Assembly (NCBI GenBank): GCA_029961745.1
Contig: CP124680.1
Span: forward strand, 1,984,001-2,048,000
Reading direction: 5' to 3'
Length of the DNA stretch: 64,000 bases
Origin: Nocardioides sp. L-11A
GTDB lineage: Bacteria; Actinomycetota; Actinomycetes; Propionibacteriales; Nocardioidaceae
This document shows positions 1 to 8,935 of this stretch, one piece after another. Within the stretch, counting starts at the first letter, position 1; each line of letters begins with the position of its first letter. The position numbers and the translations under genes are program-made. The notes beneath the pieces were generated by a model, which saw nothing but the letters and a program-made list of their open reading frames with translations, ran no database searches and had not been told where the DNA came from.

Positions 1-1
1 C

Positions 2-541
2 GCCGTCCTCGTCGGAAGCCTGCGCGCCGGCTCCGTCAACCGAAGGATCGCCGAGCTGCTGCGCGACGAGGCGCCCGCCGGCATCACCCTCGACATCGTC
101 GACGGCCTCGACCGGATCCCGTTCTACAACGAGGACCTGGACGGCCCTGACGGTGCGGGCGCCCCTGACACCGCCCGGGCGCTGCGCGACCGGGTCGGCT
201 CCGCCGACCGGGTGCTCGCGGTCACCCCGGAGTACAACGGCACCATGCCGGCCGTGCTCAACAACGCGATCGACTGGCTCTCGCGCCCGTACGGCGCCGG
301 CGCCATGGTCGGCAAGCCGTTCGGCGTCATCGGCGCCACCCCGACGCCGTACGGCGGCAAGTGGGCCCACGGCGACACCGCCCGTTCCGCCGGCATCGCC
401 GGAGCCCTCGTGGTCGAGGACGTCACGGTCTCGCAGTCCGCCATCGACGTCGACCCCACCACCGACGCCGAGGTCCGCGCCAAGCTGCTCGACGCCCTCG
501 CCCGCCTCGCCGAGTTCACCCCCGCCGCCACCGCCGCCTGA
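2..541 (+). CDS. NADPH-dependent FMN reductase family protein (5' end missing)
   Basis: The reading frame is open from the first bases of the window to a TGA at 539-541, so the N-terminus lies outside. The visible start of the protein runs through a phosphate-binding type loop (GSLRAGS), and about 60 residues later comes PEYNGT followed by LNNAIDWLSR. This is the flavodoxin-like signature of the NAD(P)H-dependent FMN reductase/azoreductase family. Members are cytosolic homodimers or tetramers that bind FMN and reduce flavin, quinones or azo compounds with NAD(P)H. About 179 residues are present, close to the usual 180-190, so only a few residues are missing. The physiological substrate cannot be read from sequence. 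It is followed 30 bp downstream by an amidase gene in the same direction. Confidence 0.85.
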   Translation, partial: AVLVGSLRAGSVNRRIAELLRDEAPAGITLDIVDGLDRIPFYNEDLDGPDGAGAPDTARALRDRVGSADRVLAVTPEYNGTMPAVLNNAIDWLSRPYGAGAMVGKPFGVIGATPTPYGGKWAHGDTARSAGIAGALVVEDVTVSQSAIDVDPTTDAEVRAKLLDALARLAEFTPAATAA

Positions 542-571
542 GCTCTCGCCGGGGCTGGCTAACCTCGGGGT

Positions 572-1996
572 GTGGCCGAACTCCACGACCTGACCGCCCT
601 GGAGCAGGGGGCGCTGATCCGCAGTGGCGAGATCAGCCCCGTCGAGCTCACCGAGCACTACCTCGAACGCGCCGCGCGTCTCCCTCGGGAGTACGTCGAC
701 GGCGCGTTCGTGCATCGCGACCCCGATGCCGCGCGGCTGCGGGCCCGGGAGGTCGCCGCGGTGGGGCCGGTGGGGGACGGCGCGTCACCGCTGGCCGGCG
801 TACCGACCGCGATCAAGGACCTGAACCTGACCCGCGGCGTGCCCACCGCCTTCGGCTCACCGGTCTTCGCGGACTACGTCCCGGAGGTCTCCGACGGTGT
901 GACCCTCGCGATCGAGGACGCGGGGATGGTCAGCCTCGGCAAGACCAGCACTCCCGAGTTCGGCTCGCCCTGCTACACCGAGCCGGAGGGGCGCCCGCCG
1001 GCCGTCACGCCGTGGGACACCACCCGGATGGCGGGCGGTTCCTCCGGAGGCGCGGCCGCGGCGGTGGCCGCCGCGCTGGTCCCGGTCGCCCAGGGCTCCG
1101 ACGGCGGCGGCTCGATCCGGATCCCCGCCTCGTGCTGCGGCCTGGTGGGGCTCAAGCCGACCCGGGGCCGGATCAGTGGCTTCCCGATGTACGGCGACCC
1201 GGTCGGGCTGGCCGTCGCGGGCCCGATCGCCCGCAGCGTGGCCGACGCCGCCGCGCTGCTCGACGTCCTCGCCGGGCGACGCGCGGGCGATCCCGCCTGG
1301 GCGCCCGACCCGGCCGGCACCTTCCTCGCGGCGGCGGGCCGCGATCCCGGCCGGTTGCGTGTCGCCTGCTTCGACACTCCGGTGATCGCCGACGTCGACC
1401 TGCATCCCGAGGTCCGTCGCGCCTATGACGATGCGACCCGGCTGCTCGCCTCGCTCGGCCACGCGGTCGAGGACGTGCCGGTCCCGCTGCCGCCCGAGGC
1501 GGTGGGCGTCTTCGAGACCTGCTGGGCGGTGCTGACGGCGCTGTCCACGGTGCCGCTGGAGCCCGAGCAGCGGCGGCGCATCCGGCCGCTGACCCGCTGG
1601 CTCGGCGAGCGCGGCGAGGCGGTGTCGGGTCCGGAGTTCGGCCTGGCGATCGGCGCGATGCGCCGCTACGCCGCCGACGCCCTGGTCGCCCTGGCGCCGT
1701 ACGACATCGTGCTCACGCCGACCCTCGCCACCCCGCCGCTCCCGGTCGGGGCGCTACGCGACGACGCGGACCCGGCTGCCGACTTCGAGGCCCAGAAGCG
1801 GTTCACACCGTGGACCTCGGCCTGGAACGTCACCGGCATGCCGGCCGTCTCGCTGCCGCTGCACCAGACCCCCGAGGGACTCCCGGTCGGCATCATGCTC
1901 GCCGCGCGACCGGCCGAGGAGGAGCTGCTGATCTCGCTCGCCGCCCAGGTCGAGGCCGCCGCGCCCTGGACGGACCGCCGCCCGCCCCTGTGGTGA
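572..1996 (+). CDS. Amidase (amidase signature family)
   Basis: This 474-residue protein has the full amidase-signature layout: the catalytic lysine at about K82 (TAIKDLN), GGSSGG at 155-160 with the cis serine, and the nucleophile serine at about S181 (GGGSIRIPAS). Together these form the Ser-cisSer-Lys triad that hydrolyses carboxamides to acid and ammonia. The GTG start at 572 gives the standard N-terminus. Length matches stand-alone amidases rather than GatA, and no gatB or gatC gene is nearby, so a role in tRNA amidation is unlikely. No signal peptide is visible, so it should be cytosolic. The substrate is unknown. It converges on bioD, with 3 bp between the stop codons. Confidence 0.88.
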   Translation: MAELHDLTALEQGALIRSGEISPVELTEHYLERAARLPREYVDGAFVHRDPDAARLRAREVAAVGPVGDGASPLAGVPTAIKDLNLTRGVPTAFGSPVFADYVPEVSDGVTLAIEDAGMVSLGKTSTPEFGSPCYTEPEGRPPAVTPWDTTRMAGGSSGGAAAAVAAALVPVAQGSDGGGSIRIPASCCGLVGLKPTRGRISGFPMYGDPVGLAVAGPIARSVADAAALLDVLAGRRAGDPAWAPDPAGTFLAAAGRDPGRLRVACFDTPVIADVDLHPEVRRAYDDATRLLASLGHAVEDVPVPLPPEAVGVFETCWAVLTALSTVPLEPEQRRRIRPLTRWLGERGEAVSGPEFGLAIGAMRRYAADALVALAPYDIVLTPTLATPPLPVGALRDDADPAADFEAQKRFTPWTSAWNVTGMPAVSLPLHQTPEGLPVGIMLAARPAEEELLISLAAQVEAAAPWTDRRPPLW

Positions 1997-1999
1997 TGC

Positions 2000-2698
2000 T
2001 CAGCCGAACCACGCCGGCGCCGCGGCCCGGAACTCCTCGGGAGCCAGCGCGCCGGCGCCGTCGGGGACGACGGCGAGCACGGGTACGCCGGTGACCCGGG
2101 GGAGATCCGTGCGGTTGCAGGTCTCGGCGAGGCCCGGATCTCGCGGCCAGGAGCCGATGACCAGGCCGGCCGGTTCGACCTGGACCGCGCGGAGCGCGGT
2201 GACGGTCAGCTCGGTGTGGTTCAGGGTGCCGAGCCCGGCCCGGCACACCACGACCACCTCGACGGGGGAGCCGTCGGCCCGTCGCAGCGCGAAGGTCAGG
2301 TCGCGGGCGAGGTCGAGCAGGGTGCCGCCCTCCGCGTCGAGGCGGACCAGCAGTCCGCCGGCGCCCTCGATGATCACCCGGTCGTACGCCGGCAGCAGCT
2401 CCCTGATCCGGGCGACGTGCTCGCGCACGGTCGGGATCGGCACGCCCTGGAGGCGGGCGGCGGTGTCGGGGGCGAGGGGCTCGCGCAGTCGCGCCAGCTC
2501 CTGGACATCGACCGCTGCCAGGTCCGCGACCGTGTCCACGTCGGCAGCCTCGGCCCGATCCGGGTCGATGCCGGTCTGCACCGGCTTCACGACGAGCACC
2601 CGCTCCCCGGCGGCGACGGCCCGCGCGGCGAGCGCGGCGGTGGCGATGGTCTTGCCCACCCCGGTGTCCGTCCCGGTGACGACCACGATGCGTGTCAC
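2000..2698 (-). CDS. bioD: Dethiobiotin synthetase BioD
   Basis: BioD closes the ureido ring of biotin by ATP-dependent carboxylation of 7,8-diaminopelargonic acid to dethiobiotin. The protein of 232 residues begins [17 protein letters not shown], which is the family's modified P-loop (GTDTGVGKT, residues 9-17). It also has the VKPVQTG segment and an EGAGG loop further on. The GTG start at 2698 overlaps the bioF stop (GTGA), so this is the last gene of a translationally coupled bioB-bioA-bioF-bioD operon on the minus strand. An in-frame extension upstream of 2698 lies inside bioF and is not needed. Length is typical (220-240). Regulation is expected from the BioQ-type operator before bioB. 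Confidence 0.93.
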   Translation of the reverse strand: MTRIVVVTGTDTGVGKTIATAALAARAVAAGERVLVVKPVQTGIDPDRAEAADVDTVADLAAVDVQELARLREPLAPDTAARLQGVPIPTVREHVARIRELLPAYDRVIIEGAGGLLVRLDAEGGTLLDLARDLTFALRRADGSPVEVVVVCRAGLGTLNHTELTVTALRAVQVEPAGLVIGSWPRDPGLAETCNRTDLPRVTGVPVLAVVPDGAGALAPEEFRAAAPAWFG

Positions 2699-3822
2699 TG
2701 GTGCTCCTTCACGAGGGCGCCGAGCACGGCCACGGCGCGTGACCAGGCGTCGTCCGGTACGCCGGCGCCGGCGGTGATCCGCAGCCGCGAGATGCCGTCG
2801 GGGACCGACGGCGGGCGGAAGCAGCCCACCCGCAGCCCGGCGTCCGATGCGGCGGCCTGGGCCGCGACCGCGGCCCGGGGCGACGACATCGGGACCGACA
2901 GCACCGCCCCGGCCGGCGGGGCGACACCCAGTCTGTCGGCCAGCTCGGCGACCCGGGCGCGCACCCGCGCGCCCAGCTCGGGCCGGGTGCGCAGGCACCG
3001 CAGCGCGGCGAGTGCGCCGGCGGCGGGCGCCGGCGCCAGGCCGGTGTCGAAGATGAACGGCCGGGCCCGGTTGACCAGGTGCTCGCGCAGCGCGACCGGA
3101 CCCAGGACGGCGCCGCCCTGGGCTCCGAGCGACTTCGACAGCGTCGCCGTCACCACCACGTGGGGGCGGCCCGCGAGGCCCGACCTCGCGACCAGGCCCG
3201 GGCCGTGCACGCCCAGGCCGTGCGCCTCGTCGACGACCAGGAGGGCGTCGTAGTCCTCGCAGAGGGCGGCCAGCTCGACCAGCGGCGCGGCGTCCCCGAG
3301 GACGGAGTAGACCGACTCGACCAGGACCAGCGCTCGCTCGCCGGCGCTCGCGGCGGCGACCAGGCCGGACCGCACCGCCGCGACGTCGCTGTGCGGCACG
3401 ACGCTCAGTCGTGCCCGGGAGAGCCGGACCGCGTCGACCAGCGAGGCGTGGATGTGCGCGTCCGAGAGCACCCGGGTGGTCGGGTCGGCGAGTGCGGTCA
3501 CGACGGCGAGATTGGCCTGGTAGCCGGTGGACAGCACGAGCGCGGCCGGCTGCCCGAGGTACGCCGCCAGCTCGGTCTCGAGCTCCTCGTGGACGGTCAG
3601 GGTGCCGGTGACCAGCCGCGAGGCGCCGGCGCCGGCCCCCCAGACCAGCGCCGCGTCCGCGGCGGCCCGGCGTACCTCGGCGTCGCGTGCGAGCCCGAGG
3701 TAGTCGTTGCCCGCGAGGTCGATCGTCGGGTCCTCGGCGGTCCGCACCCGCAGCCGGCGGGTCAGCCCCGCCGCCTCGCGTGCGGCGGCCTGCTCGTCGA
3801 GCCAGGTCTCCCAGGCGCTCAT
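2695..3822 (-). CDS. bioF: 8-amino-7-oxononanoate synthase BioF
   Basis: BioF is the PLP enzyme that condenses pimeloyl-thioester with alanine to 8-amino-7-oxononanoate, the first committed ring-building step of biotin synthesis. The 375-residue protein shows the alpha-oxoamine synthase pattern: NDYLGLA near residue 39, [12 protein letters not shown] segment (GASRLVTGT, 66-74), the DEAHG loop at 198-202, and the Schiff-base lysine at about K230 in TATLSKSLG. The ATG at 3822 overlaps the bioA stop (ATGA) and the stop overlaps the bioD GTG, so expression is coupled to both neighbours. The pimeloyl supply genes bioC and bioH are not in this window. Confidence 0.93.
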   Translation of the reverse strand: MSAWETWLDEQAAAREAAGLTRRLRVRTAEDPTIDLAGNDYLGLARDAEVRRAAADAALVWGAGAGASRLVTGTLTVHEELETELAAYLGQPAALVLSTGYQANLAVVTALADPTTRVLSDAHIHASLVDAVRLSRARLSVVPHSDVAAVRSGLVAAASAGERALVLVESVYSVLGDAAPLVELAALCEDYDALLVVDEAHGLGVHGPGLVARSGLAGRPHVVVTATLSKSLGAQGGAVLGPVALREHLVNRARPFIFDTGLAPAPAAGALAALRCLRTRPELGARVRARVAELADRLGVAPPAGAVLSVPMSSPRAAVAAQAAASDAGLRVGCFRPPSVPDGISRLRITAGAGVPDDAWSRAVAVLGALVKEHQ

Positions 3823-5102
3823 CCCGCGCTCACCGCCGCGGCGATCCCCGCGACCAGTCGGTCGACCTCGTCCGGTCCGGTGATGTAAGGCGGCATCGCG
3901 TAGACCAGGTCCCGGAACGGACGCAGCCACACGCCCGCGGCCAGTGCCGCCTCGGTGGCCGCGACGACGTCGACCTCGTGGTCGAGCTGGACCACGCCCA
4001 CCGCGCCGATCGTCCGCACGTCGACCACGCCCGGCGCCGTCCGCAGCGGGGCGAGGCCCGACGCCAGCCGGGTGCCGATGGCGCTCACCCGGGTCGCCCA
4101 GTCCACGGAGAGCAGCAGGTCGATCGAGGCGCTCGCCACCGCGCAGGCGAGCGGGTTGCCCATGAAGGTCGGCCCGTGCATGAGGACGCCGGACTCGCTC
4201 GCGGAGATCCCGCGTGCGACCTCGTCGGTGCTCAGCACGGCCGCGAGCGTGAGGTAGCCGCCGGTCAGCGCCTTGCCCAGGCACAGGACGTCGGGCGTCA
4301 TGAGCTCGCTCACGAACAGGTGCCCCGTGCGCCCGAAGCCGGTCGCGATCTCGTCGAAGACCAGCAGCAGGCCGTGCTCGTCGGCGATCTCGCGGAAGAC
4401 CCGCAGGCACGCGGCGGGATAGGGGTGCATGCCGCCCGCGCCCTGGAGCAGCGGCTCCACGATGATCCCGGCCAGCTCGTGCGCGTGCCGCGCGGCGAGC
4501 TCGCGCAGCGACGACGCCCAGGAGGCGATCGCGTCCGCGTCCGCGTCGTACGCCGGGGGCTGTGGTCCGAAGACCTGGTCGGGGAGCAGGCCCTGCCACA
4601 TCGTGTGCATCCCGCCGACCGGGTCGGTGACGCTCATGCAGTCGAAGGTGTCGCCGTGGTAGCCGCCGAGGACGGTGAGCATTCGGGTGCGCTCGGGACG
4701 ACCGCGCCCGCGCTGGTACTGGAGCACCATCTTGAGCGCGACCTCGACGCTCACCGAGCCCGAGTCGGCCAGGAAGACCCGCGCGAGCGGCTCCGGCGTG
4801 ATGTCGACCAGACGGCGGCCGAGGCCGACGGCCGGCTCATGGGTCAGCCCGCCGAACATGACATGGCTGAACCGGCCGGTCTGCTGGGCGAGCGCGGCGT
4901 CGAGCGCCGGGTGCCGGTAGCCGTGGATCGCCGACCACCACGACGCCATCCCGTCGACCACCCAGGCGCCGTCGACCTCGAGCTCGCAGCCCCGCGCGCC
5001 GGTGACCAGCCGCACCGGGGTCGGCGCGGTCATCGACGTGTAGGGGTGCCAGAGGTGCTCGCGGTCGAAGGCGAGCAGGTCGTGGTCGACGAGCACGGTC
5101 AT
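3819..5102 (-). CDS. bioA: Adenosylmethionine-8-amino-7-oxononanoate aminotransferase BioA
   Basis: BioA transfers the amino group of S-adenosylmethionine to 8-amino-7-oxononanoate to make 7,8-diaminopelargonic acid. In 427 residues it carries the BioA-specific start of the fold (WHPYTSM, 18-24), the WWSAIHGY segment, GGYHGDT (146-152), the [12 protein letters not shown] block (249-260) that binds the PLP ring, and the catalytic lysine at about K277 (CLGKALTGG). The class III aminotransferase family is large, but WHPYTSM and the operon place this one firmly. The ATG at 5102 lies one base after the bioB stop. An upstream in-frame ATG at 5138 would sit inside bioB and is less likely. Confidence 0.94.
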   Translation of the reverse strand: MTVLVDHDLLAFDREHLWHPYTSMTAPTPVRLVTGARGCELEVDGAWVVDGMASWWSAIHGYRHPALDAALAQQTGRFSHVMFGGLTHEPAVGLGRRLVDITPEPLARVFLADSGSVSVEVALKMVLQYQRGRGRPERTRMLTVLGGYHGDTFDCMSVTDPVGGMHTMWQGLLPDQVFGPQPPAYDADADAIASWASSLRELAARHAHELAGIIVEPLLQGAGGMHPYPAACLRVFREIADEHGLLLVFDEIATGFGRTGHLFVSELMTPDVLCLGKALTGGYLTLAAVLSTDEVARGISASESGVLMHGPTFMGNPLACAVASASIDLLLSVDWATRVSAIGTRLASGLAPLRTAPGVVDVRTIGAVGVVQLDHEVDVVAATEAALAAGVWLRPFRDLVYAMPPYITGPDEVDRLVAGIAAAVSAG

Positions 5103-5103
5103 G

Positions 5104-6174
5104 TCAGGCGTTCGCCGCGACCTCGGTGCCCGCGCCACGGCGCCGGATGGCCGGGTCGTGGCCGGCCTCCACGACGTCCGCGTGCTCGTCCTCCGCGCCG
5201 AGGACGACGAAGCCGTTGTCGCGGATCATCTCGATGTCGGCCCTGGCCTCCTGCCCCTCCGAGGTGAGGTAGTCGCCGAGGAAGATCGAGTTCGCGACCT
5301 GCAGGGCCAGAGCCTGGAGCGAGCGCAGGTGCATCTCGCGGCCGCCGGCGATCCGCACCTCCTTGTCGGGACACACGAACCGAGCCATCGCCAGGATCTT
5401 GAGGCAGCGCGTGGGGGAGAGCTCCCAGGTGTTCTCGAACGGCGTGCCGTCGAAGGGCATCAGGAAGTTGACCGGGATCGAGTCGGAGTCGAGTGCCTTG
5501 AGGGCGAACAGCGCCTCGACCAGCTGCTCGTCGGTCTCGCCGAGCCCGGCGATCAGACCCGAGCAGGGCGAGAGGCCCGCGGACTTGGCCTTGCCGATGG
5601 TCTCGACCCGGTCGTCGTACGTGTGGGTCTGGACGATCGTGTCGTGGTGCGACTCGGCGGTGTTGATGTTGTGGTTGTAGGCGTCGACGCCGGCCTCCTT
5701 GAGGCGCTCGGCCTGGCCGTCCTCGAGCAGGCCGAGGCAGGCGCAGACCTCGACGTCGGGGTACTCGTCCTTGAGCGCCTCGGTCATCTCGGCGACCTTC
5801 TCGATGTCGCGGTTCGACGGCCCGCGGCCCGAGGACACCATGCACACCCGGGTGGCCCCGCCGCGCAGGCCGGCGCCGGCCTGCTGGAGGGTCTCGTCCG
5901 TGGAGAGCCAGGAGTACTTGAGGATCGGCGCGTCCGAGCCGAGCGCCTGCGAGCAGTAGTTGCAGTTCTCGGGGCACAGGCCGGACTTGAGGTTGACCAG
6001 GTAGTTGACCTTCACCGTGTTGCCGAAGTGCGTGCGGCGCAGCCGCCCGGCCGCGGCGACCACGGCCATCAGGTCCGCGTCCGCGGCGCGCAGGACCGCG
6101 AGCGCGTCGGCCTCGGAGGCCGCACCGCCGTCGAGGATGCGGGTGGCCAGCTCGTCGAAGTCGGTCACGGTCAT
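5104..6174 (-). CDS. bioB: Biotin synthase BioB (radical SAM)
   Basis: BioB inserts sulfur into dethiobiotin using two iron-sulfur clusters and radical SAM chemistry. The 356-residue protein has the radical-SAM triad C67-x3-C71-x2-C74 ([12 protein letters not shown]). It also has [12 protein letters not shown] and MPFDGTP segments typical of BioB, and the GGREMHL stretch with the conserved arginine of the [2Fe-2S] site near the C-terminus. It is the first gene of the bio operon. A GAGGAG ribosome binding site precedes the ATG at 6174, and a BioQ-type palindrome lies about 30 bp upstream of the start. Cytosolic. Confidence 0.96.
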   Translation of the reverse strand: MTVTDFDELATRILDGGAASEADALAVLRAADADLMAVVAAAGRLRRTHFGNTVKVNYLVNLKSGLCPENCNYCSQALGSDAPILKYSWLSTDETLQQAGAGLRGGATRVCMVSSGRGPSNRDIEKVAEMTEALKDEYPDVEVCACLGLLEDGQAERLKEAGVDAYNHNINTAESHHDTIVQTHTYDDRVETIGKAKSAGLSPCSGLIAGLGETDEQLVEALFALKALDSDSIPVNFLMPFDGTPFENTWELSPTRCLKILAMARFVCPDKEVRIAGGREMHLRSLQALALQVANSIFLGDYLTSEGQEARADIEMIRDNGFVVLGAEDEHADVVEAGHDPAIRRRGAGTEVAANA

Positions 6175-6204
6175 GGTGCTCCTCGTCGGATGTCGCCGGG
6201 TGAA

Positions 6205-6219
6205 CTGAACAGTGTTCAG
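6205..6219. promoter_or_regulatory. BioQ-type operator in front of bioB
   Basis: The 15-bp sequence CTGAACAGTGTTCAG is a perfect 7-bp inverted repeat around one base, about 31 bp upstream of the bioB start. It is almost the same as the palindrome before bioY (8237-8251). The core TGAAC-N3-GTTCA matches what is described for the actinobacterial TetR-family biotin repressor BioQ. A TATCCT hexamer just upstream on the bioB strand could be the -10 element, so a bound repressor would cover the transcription start. The binding protein is inferred from the adjacent bioQ gene. Confidence 0.8.
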
Positions 6220-6278
6220 GTCGCTCAGGATAGCCGGGATCCGCGGCCTTGGGGAGGGGGCGCCTCAGCGCGGACGGG

Positions 6279-6893
6279 TCAGTCGTCGCCGAGGCCGCGG
6301 GCGTGCAGGGCGTCGCCGGTGGCCCGGGCGTGCGCGACGACCCGGATCACCAGCGGTGTCAGGTAGGCCCGGGGGCTGCGCTCGAGGCCGCGGGCGCGCG
6401 CGGCGTCCCGGGTCTCGCCGGCGATGGCGAGCGTGAGCGGGATGCCGCGGATCATGAGGGAGAACGCCAGCGCCACCAGCTCCGGGTTGACCCCGAGGCG
6501 GCGGAACGGACCGAGCCAGCGGGTGATGGCGTCCACCATCCGCTCCACCGAGGTGGTCGTGGTGAAGACGGTCGCGAGCAGGACGAGCGCGACCAGGGCG
6601 CCGACGACGACGAAGGCGTGCTCGGCCCCCCGCTGCCAGGTCTGGTACGCCGCCAGCAGGGTCATCGCGACCAGGACGCCGCGCAGGGCCCGGGCCGCGC
6701 GGCCGAGGCGGACGCCGGCGACGAGGCAGCCGAGCACGGCCAGCGCCAGCAGGGCGCCGGTCGTGGTGACGCCGCGGAAGGCCACCGCGACGATGCTGAG
6801 CACCAGCAGCCCCAGGAGCTTGGCGCCGACGGGCAGCCGGTGGAAGACGGTGATGCCGGGCTGGTAGTCCCCGAGCGGGCTCGCGGTCACCAC
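6279..6893 (-). CDS. bioN: Biotin ECF transporter transmembrane protein BioN
   Basis: BioN is the membrane-embedded coupling subunit (T component, CbiQ family) of an energy-coupling-factor biotin importer. It links the ATPase BioM to the substrate-binding protein BioY. The roughly 204-residue sequence has several hydrophobic helices and, in the C-terminal cytoplasmic part, the ARG motif twice (DAARARGLERS and ALHARGLGDD), which contacts the ATPase. The start is a tandem GTG at 6893/6890, 7-10 bp after the bioM stop; which of the two is used is unclear. A longer frame upstream overlaps bioM and is not supported. Third gene of bioY-bioM-bioN. Confidence 0.87.
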   Translation of the reverse strand: MVTASPLGDYQPGITVFHRLPVGAKLLGLLVLSIVAVAFRGVTTTGALLALAVLGCLVAGVRLGRAARALRGVLVAMTLLAAYQTWQRGAEHAFVVVGALVALVLLATVFTTTTSVERMVDAITRWLGPFRRLGVNPELVALAFSLMIRGIPLTLAIAGETRDAARARGLERSPRAYLTPLVIRVVAHARATGDALHARGLGDD

Positions 6894-6900
6894 CGGAGGC

Positions 6901-7602
6901 TCACCGGGCGCTCGCGCGGTAGTGGGCGACCACCTCGGCGGGCGCGCCGTCCGCCGCGACCGCTCCATCGTCGACCAGCAGGGCCCGGTCGCAGCGCAGG
7001 GCCAGGTCGAGGTCGTGGGTGGCGAGCACCAGCTGCTGGGGGAGCCCGAACAGCAGGTCGCCGATCATCCGGGCGTTGCGCAGGTCGAGCAGCGTCGTGG
7101 GCTCGTCGGCCACCAGCACGGCCGGGTCGGTGGCGAGTACCCCCGCCAGCGCCAGCAGCTGCCGCTGCCCGCCGGAGAGCGTGTGCACGCTGCGGTCCGC
7201 CAGCTCGTCCAGCCCGTACGACGCCAGCACGGCGCGGGCCGCGGCGGTGCGCTCCTCGCGCCCACGCACCTGGTGGCGCAGGGAGAGGGCGACGTCCTCG
7301 ACGACCGTGGGCATCACCAGCTGCGCGCTGGGGTCGGTGAACACGAAGCCGACCCGGCGGCGTACCTCGCGACCCTTCTTCGCCACGTCGAGGCCGTCGA
7401 CGACGACCCGGCCCGAGGTGGGCTCGACCAGGCCGTTGACCAGCCGCGCCAGCGTCGACTTGCCGGAGCCGTTGGGGCCGACCAGGGCGATCCGCCGCTC
7501 GGTGAGGTCGAGCGTGGTCTCCCGCAGCACGGTGACCTCGGGGACGGGGCCGCCGGGCGTCGCCGCCCGGACGACGACCCGGTCGAGCTCGATCCGGCTC
7601 AC
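6901..7602 (-). CDS. bioM: Biotin ECF transporter ATPase BioM
   Basis: BioM is the ATP-binding subunit of the BioMNY biotin importer. In 233 residues it shows Walker A GPNGSGKST (42-50), a Q-loop region (DPSAQLV), the ABC signature LSGGQRQ (142-148) and Walker B VLVADEPTT (162-170), followed by the H-loop THDLD. Its size and motif set fit the CbiO-type ECF ATPases. The GTG at 7602 overlaps the bioY stop (GTGA), so translation is coupled. A long in-frame extension upstream is only the antisense-like shadow of bioY. Confidence 0.92.
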   Translation of the reverse strand: MSRIELDRVVVRAATPGGPVPEVTVLRETTLDLTERRIALVGPNGSGKSTLARLVNGLVEPTSGRVVVDGLDVAKKGREVRRRVGFVFTDPSAQLVMPTVVEDVALSLRHQVRGREERTAAARAVLASYGLDELADRSVHTLSGGQRQLLALAGVLATDPAVLVADEPTTLLDLRNARMIGDLLFGLPQQLVLATHDLDLALRCDRALLVDDGAVAADGAPAEVVAHYRASAR

Positions 7603-8198
7603 GCGGTCTGGGGCGCCGGCTCGTCCGTGGGGGTCGCGGCCGGTCGCCGGGCGGCGAGGTCCGGGAAGGCGCGGTGCACGGCCGTGGCGATCAGCGCCAT
7701 CACGACGTTCTTGGCGATGTCGCCGGGGAAGTAGGCGGCGTCGAAGCTGAACGCCTCCTTGAGGCTGAGGTCCGCGCGCCACGCGAGGTTGAGCGGCCCG
7801 AGGGTGTGCACGAACACGAAGCTGCTGAGCAGGCCGCAGGTGAAGACGAGCGTGAACTGCGTCGCGTTCTGGCGGTTGCGGTAGACCAGGTAGCCGCACA
7901 GTGCGGCGGCGAGCGGGAACGCCACCAGGTAGCCCGCGGTGACGCCGCTGTAGTGCGAGATGCCGGAGGCGCCGCCGGAGTAGATCGGCAGGACCAGGCC
8001 GGCGACCAGGTAGAGCACGACGCACAGGAACCCGCGCAGGGGCCCGAGGACCGCGCCGGCGAGCAGGACGCCGAAGGTCTGCAGCGAGTAGGGGACGCCG
8101 ATCCCGGTCTTGATGTCGGGCAGGATGGCGCACACCGCGATGAGCGCGGCGAAGCCGGCGATCAGGGCGACGTCGGTGGTCGGGGTACGGCGGTTCAT
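7599..8198 (-). CDS. bioY: Biotin transporter substrate-binding component BioY
   Basis: BioY is the integral membrane S component that binds biotin with high affinity and delivers it through the BioMN module. The 199-residue protein has about six hydrophobic segments and the family hallmarks GVPYSLQTFGVLLAG near residues 34-48 and a GGASGISHYSG loop around 75-85. The C-terminus is a short hydrophilic tail. It is the first gene of bioY-bioM-bioN, and the palindrome at 8237-8251 lies 39 bp upstream of the ATG, between it and the divergent bioQ gene. Uptake is therefore expected to be shut off together with synthesis when biotin is plentiful. Confidence 0.95.
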   Translation of the reverse strand: MNRRTPTTDVALIAGFAALIAVCAILPDIKTGIGVPYSLQTFGVLLAGAVLGPLRGFLCVVLYLVAGLVLPIYSGGASGISHYSGVTAGYLVAFPLAAALCGYLVYRNRQNATQFTLVFTCGLLSSFVFVHTLGPLNLAWRADLSLKEAFSFDAAYFPGDIAKNVVMALIATAVHRAFPDLAARRPAATPTDEPAPQTA

Positions 8199-8236
8199 CG
8201 GGTCACTCTCGGGTCCGGGGGAGCGCGGCGGGGCAG

Positions 8237-8251
8237 TTGAACGGTGTTCAG
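8237..8251. promoter_or_regulatory. BioQ-type operator between bioY and bioQ
   Basis: TTGAACGGTGTTCAG is an imperfect copy of the bioB operator (12 of 13 core positions shared). It lies in the 123-bp divergent region between bioY and the TetR gene. On the bioY strand a TAACCT hexamer abuts it and on the other strand TAGGCT, so one site could repress both bioY and bioQ. The assignment to BioQ is by motif resemblance and position. Confidence 0.78.
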
Positions 8252-8321
8252 GTTAGGCTGGCCGCGGGACTCCGGTCAACGGGGGTCCACCGACGCGGGC
8301 ACGGGACGAGGGGAGTGCGGA

Positions 8322-8813
8322 GTGCGGTATCGGCGCAGGGACGTGGTCGAGCGTGCGATCGAGGTGCTCGACGAGCACGGTCTCGCCGCCCTGTCGATGC
8401 GCCGCCTCGCCGGCGACCTCGGCGTCCAGCCCGGCGCGCTCTACCACCACTTCGTCAACAAGGACGCGCTGCTCGCCGCCATCGCCGACGAGATCCTCCA
8501 CCGGGGCCGCCGGCCGGCCGAGATCATGGCTTGGGACGCCGAGGCGCACCTGCTCTGCCTCGGCCTGCGCGACGCCATGCGCCGGCACCGCGACGGCGCC
8601 CAGCTGATCGCCGGGGTGCATCGCTCGGACGCCGAGGCGCTCGAGCGCCCGCTCCGCGCCGCCCTCGAGCGTGGCGGAGCCGACGCCGCCCTGGCCCGGG
8701 TCGGCGCGCGCACCCTGGTCCGGTTCGTGCTCTCCCACCAGGACGAATCGGACCCGGACTTCACCCTCGGGCTCGGTCTCATCCTGGACGGTCTCCGCGC
8801 GCGGCTGGTCTGA
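8322..8813 (+). CDS. bioQ: TetR-family biotin repressor BioQ
   Basis: The protein has an N-terminal TetR-type helix-turn-helix (LSMRRLAGDLGVQPGALYHHF, about residues 24-44) and an all-helical ligand and dimer domain. It is divergent from the biotin uptake operon, and the two palindromes in this window lie only before bioB and in the bioY-bioQ gap. This is the arrangement of BioQ, which in Actinobacteria represses biotin genes and is thought to respond to biotin status through the biotin ligase. The GTG at 8322 gives 163 residues, short for TetR proteins; an upstream ATG at 8244 would lie within the operator and is unlikely. The name rests on context. Confidence 0.82.
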   Translation: MRYRRRDVVERAIEVLDEHGLAALSMRRLAGDLGVQPGALYHHFVNKDALLAAIADEILHRGRRPAEIMAWDAEAHLLCLGLRDAMRRHRDGAQLIAGVHRSDAEALERPLRAALERGGADAALARVGARTLVRFVLSHQDESDPDFTLGLGLILDGLRARLV

Positions 8814-8815
8814 GC

Positions 8816-8876
8816 GTCGTACCGGACACAACGGTCGTGCCGCGGCCGTCTTCACGACGGTTCTGTCCGGTACGAC
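8816..8876. repeat. 24-bp inverted repeat between bioQ and zwf
   Basis: Positions 8816-8839 and 8853-8876 are reverse complements over 24 bp with two mismatches, and a 13-nt GC-rich loop separates them. Each arm contains TCGTACCGGACA. It starts two bases after the bioQ stop and ends about 60 bp before zwf. It could act as a bioQ terminator (there is no run of T) or, read as two half sites, as a large operator for zwf. Confidence 0.6.
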
Positions 8877-8935
8877 ACGCAGGACCCACCCGCAGACGCC
8901 TCTCGTTATCGTGGCGGTAACACCGAGGAGGCACT

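Noticed and set aside
8199..8321. Biotin or thiamine riboswitch before bioY
   Set aside because: No THI-box or other known riboswitch core seen; the palindrome explains the control region.
8244..8321. Earlier start (ATG 8244) for bioQ
   Set aside because: It would place the start inside the operator and add residues with no TetR likeness.
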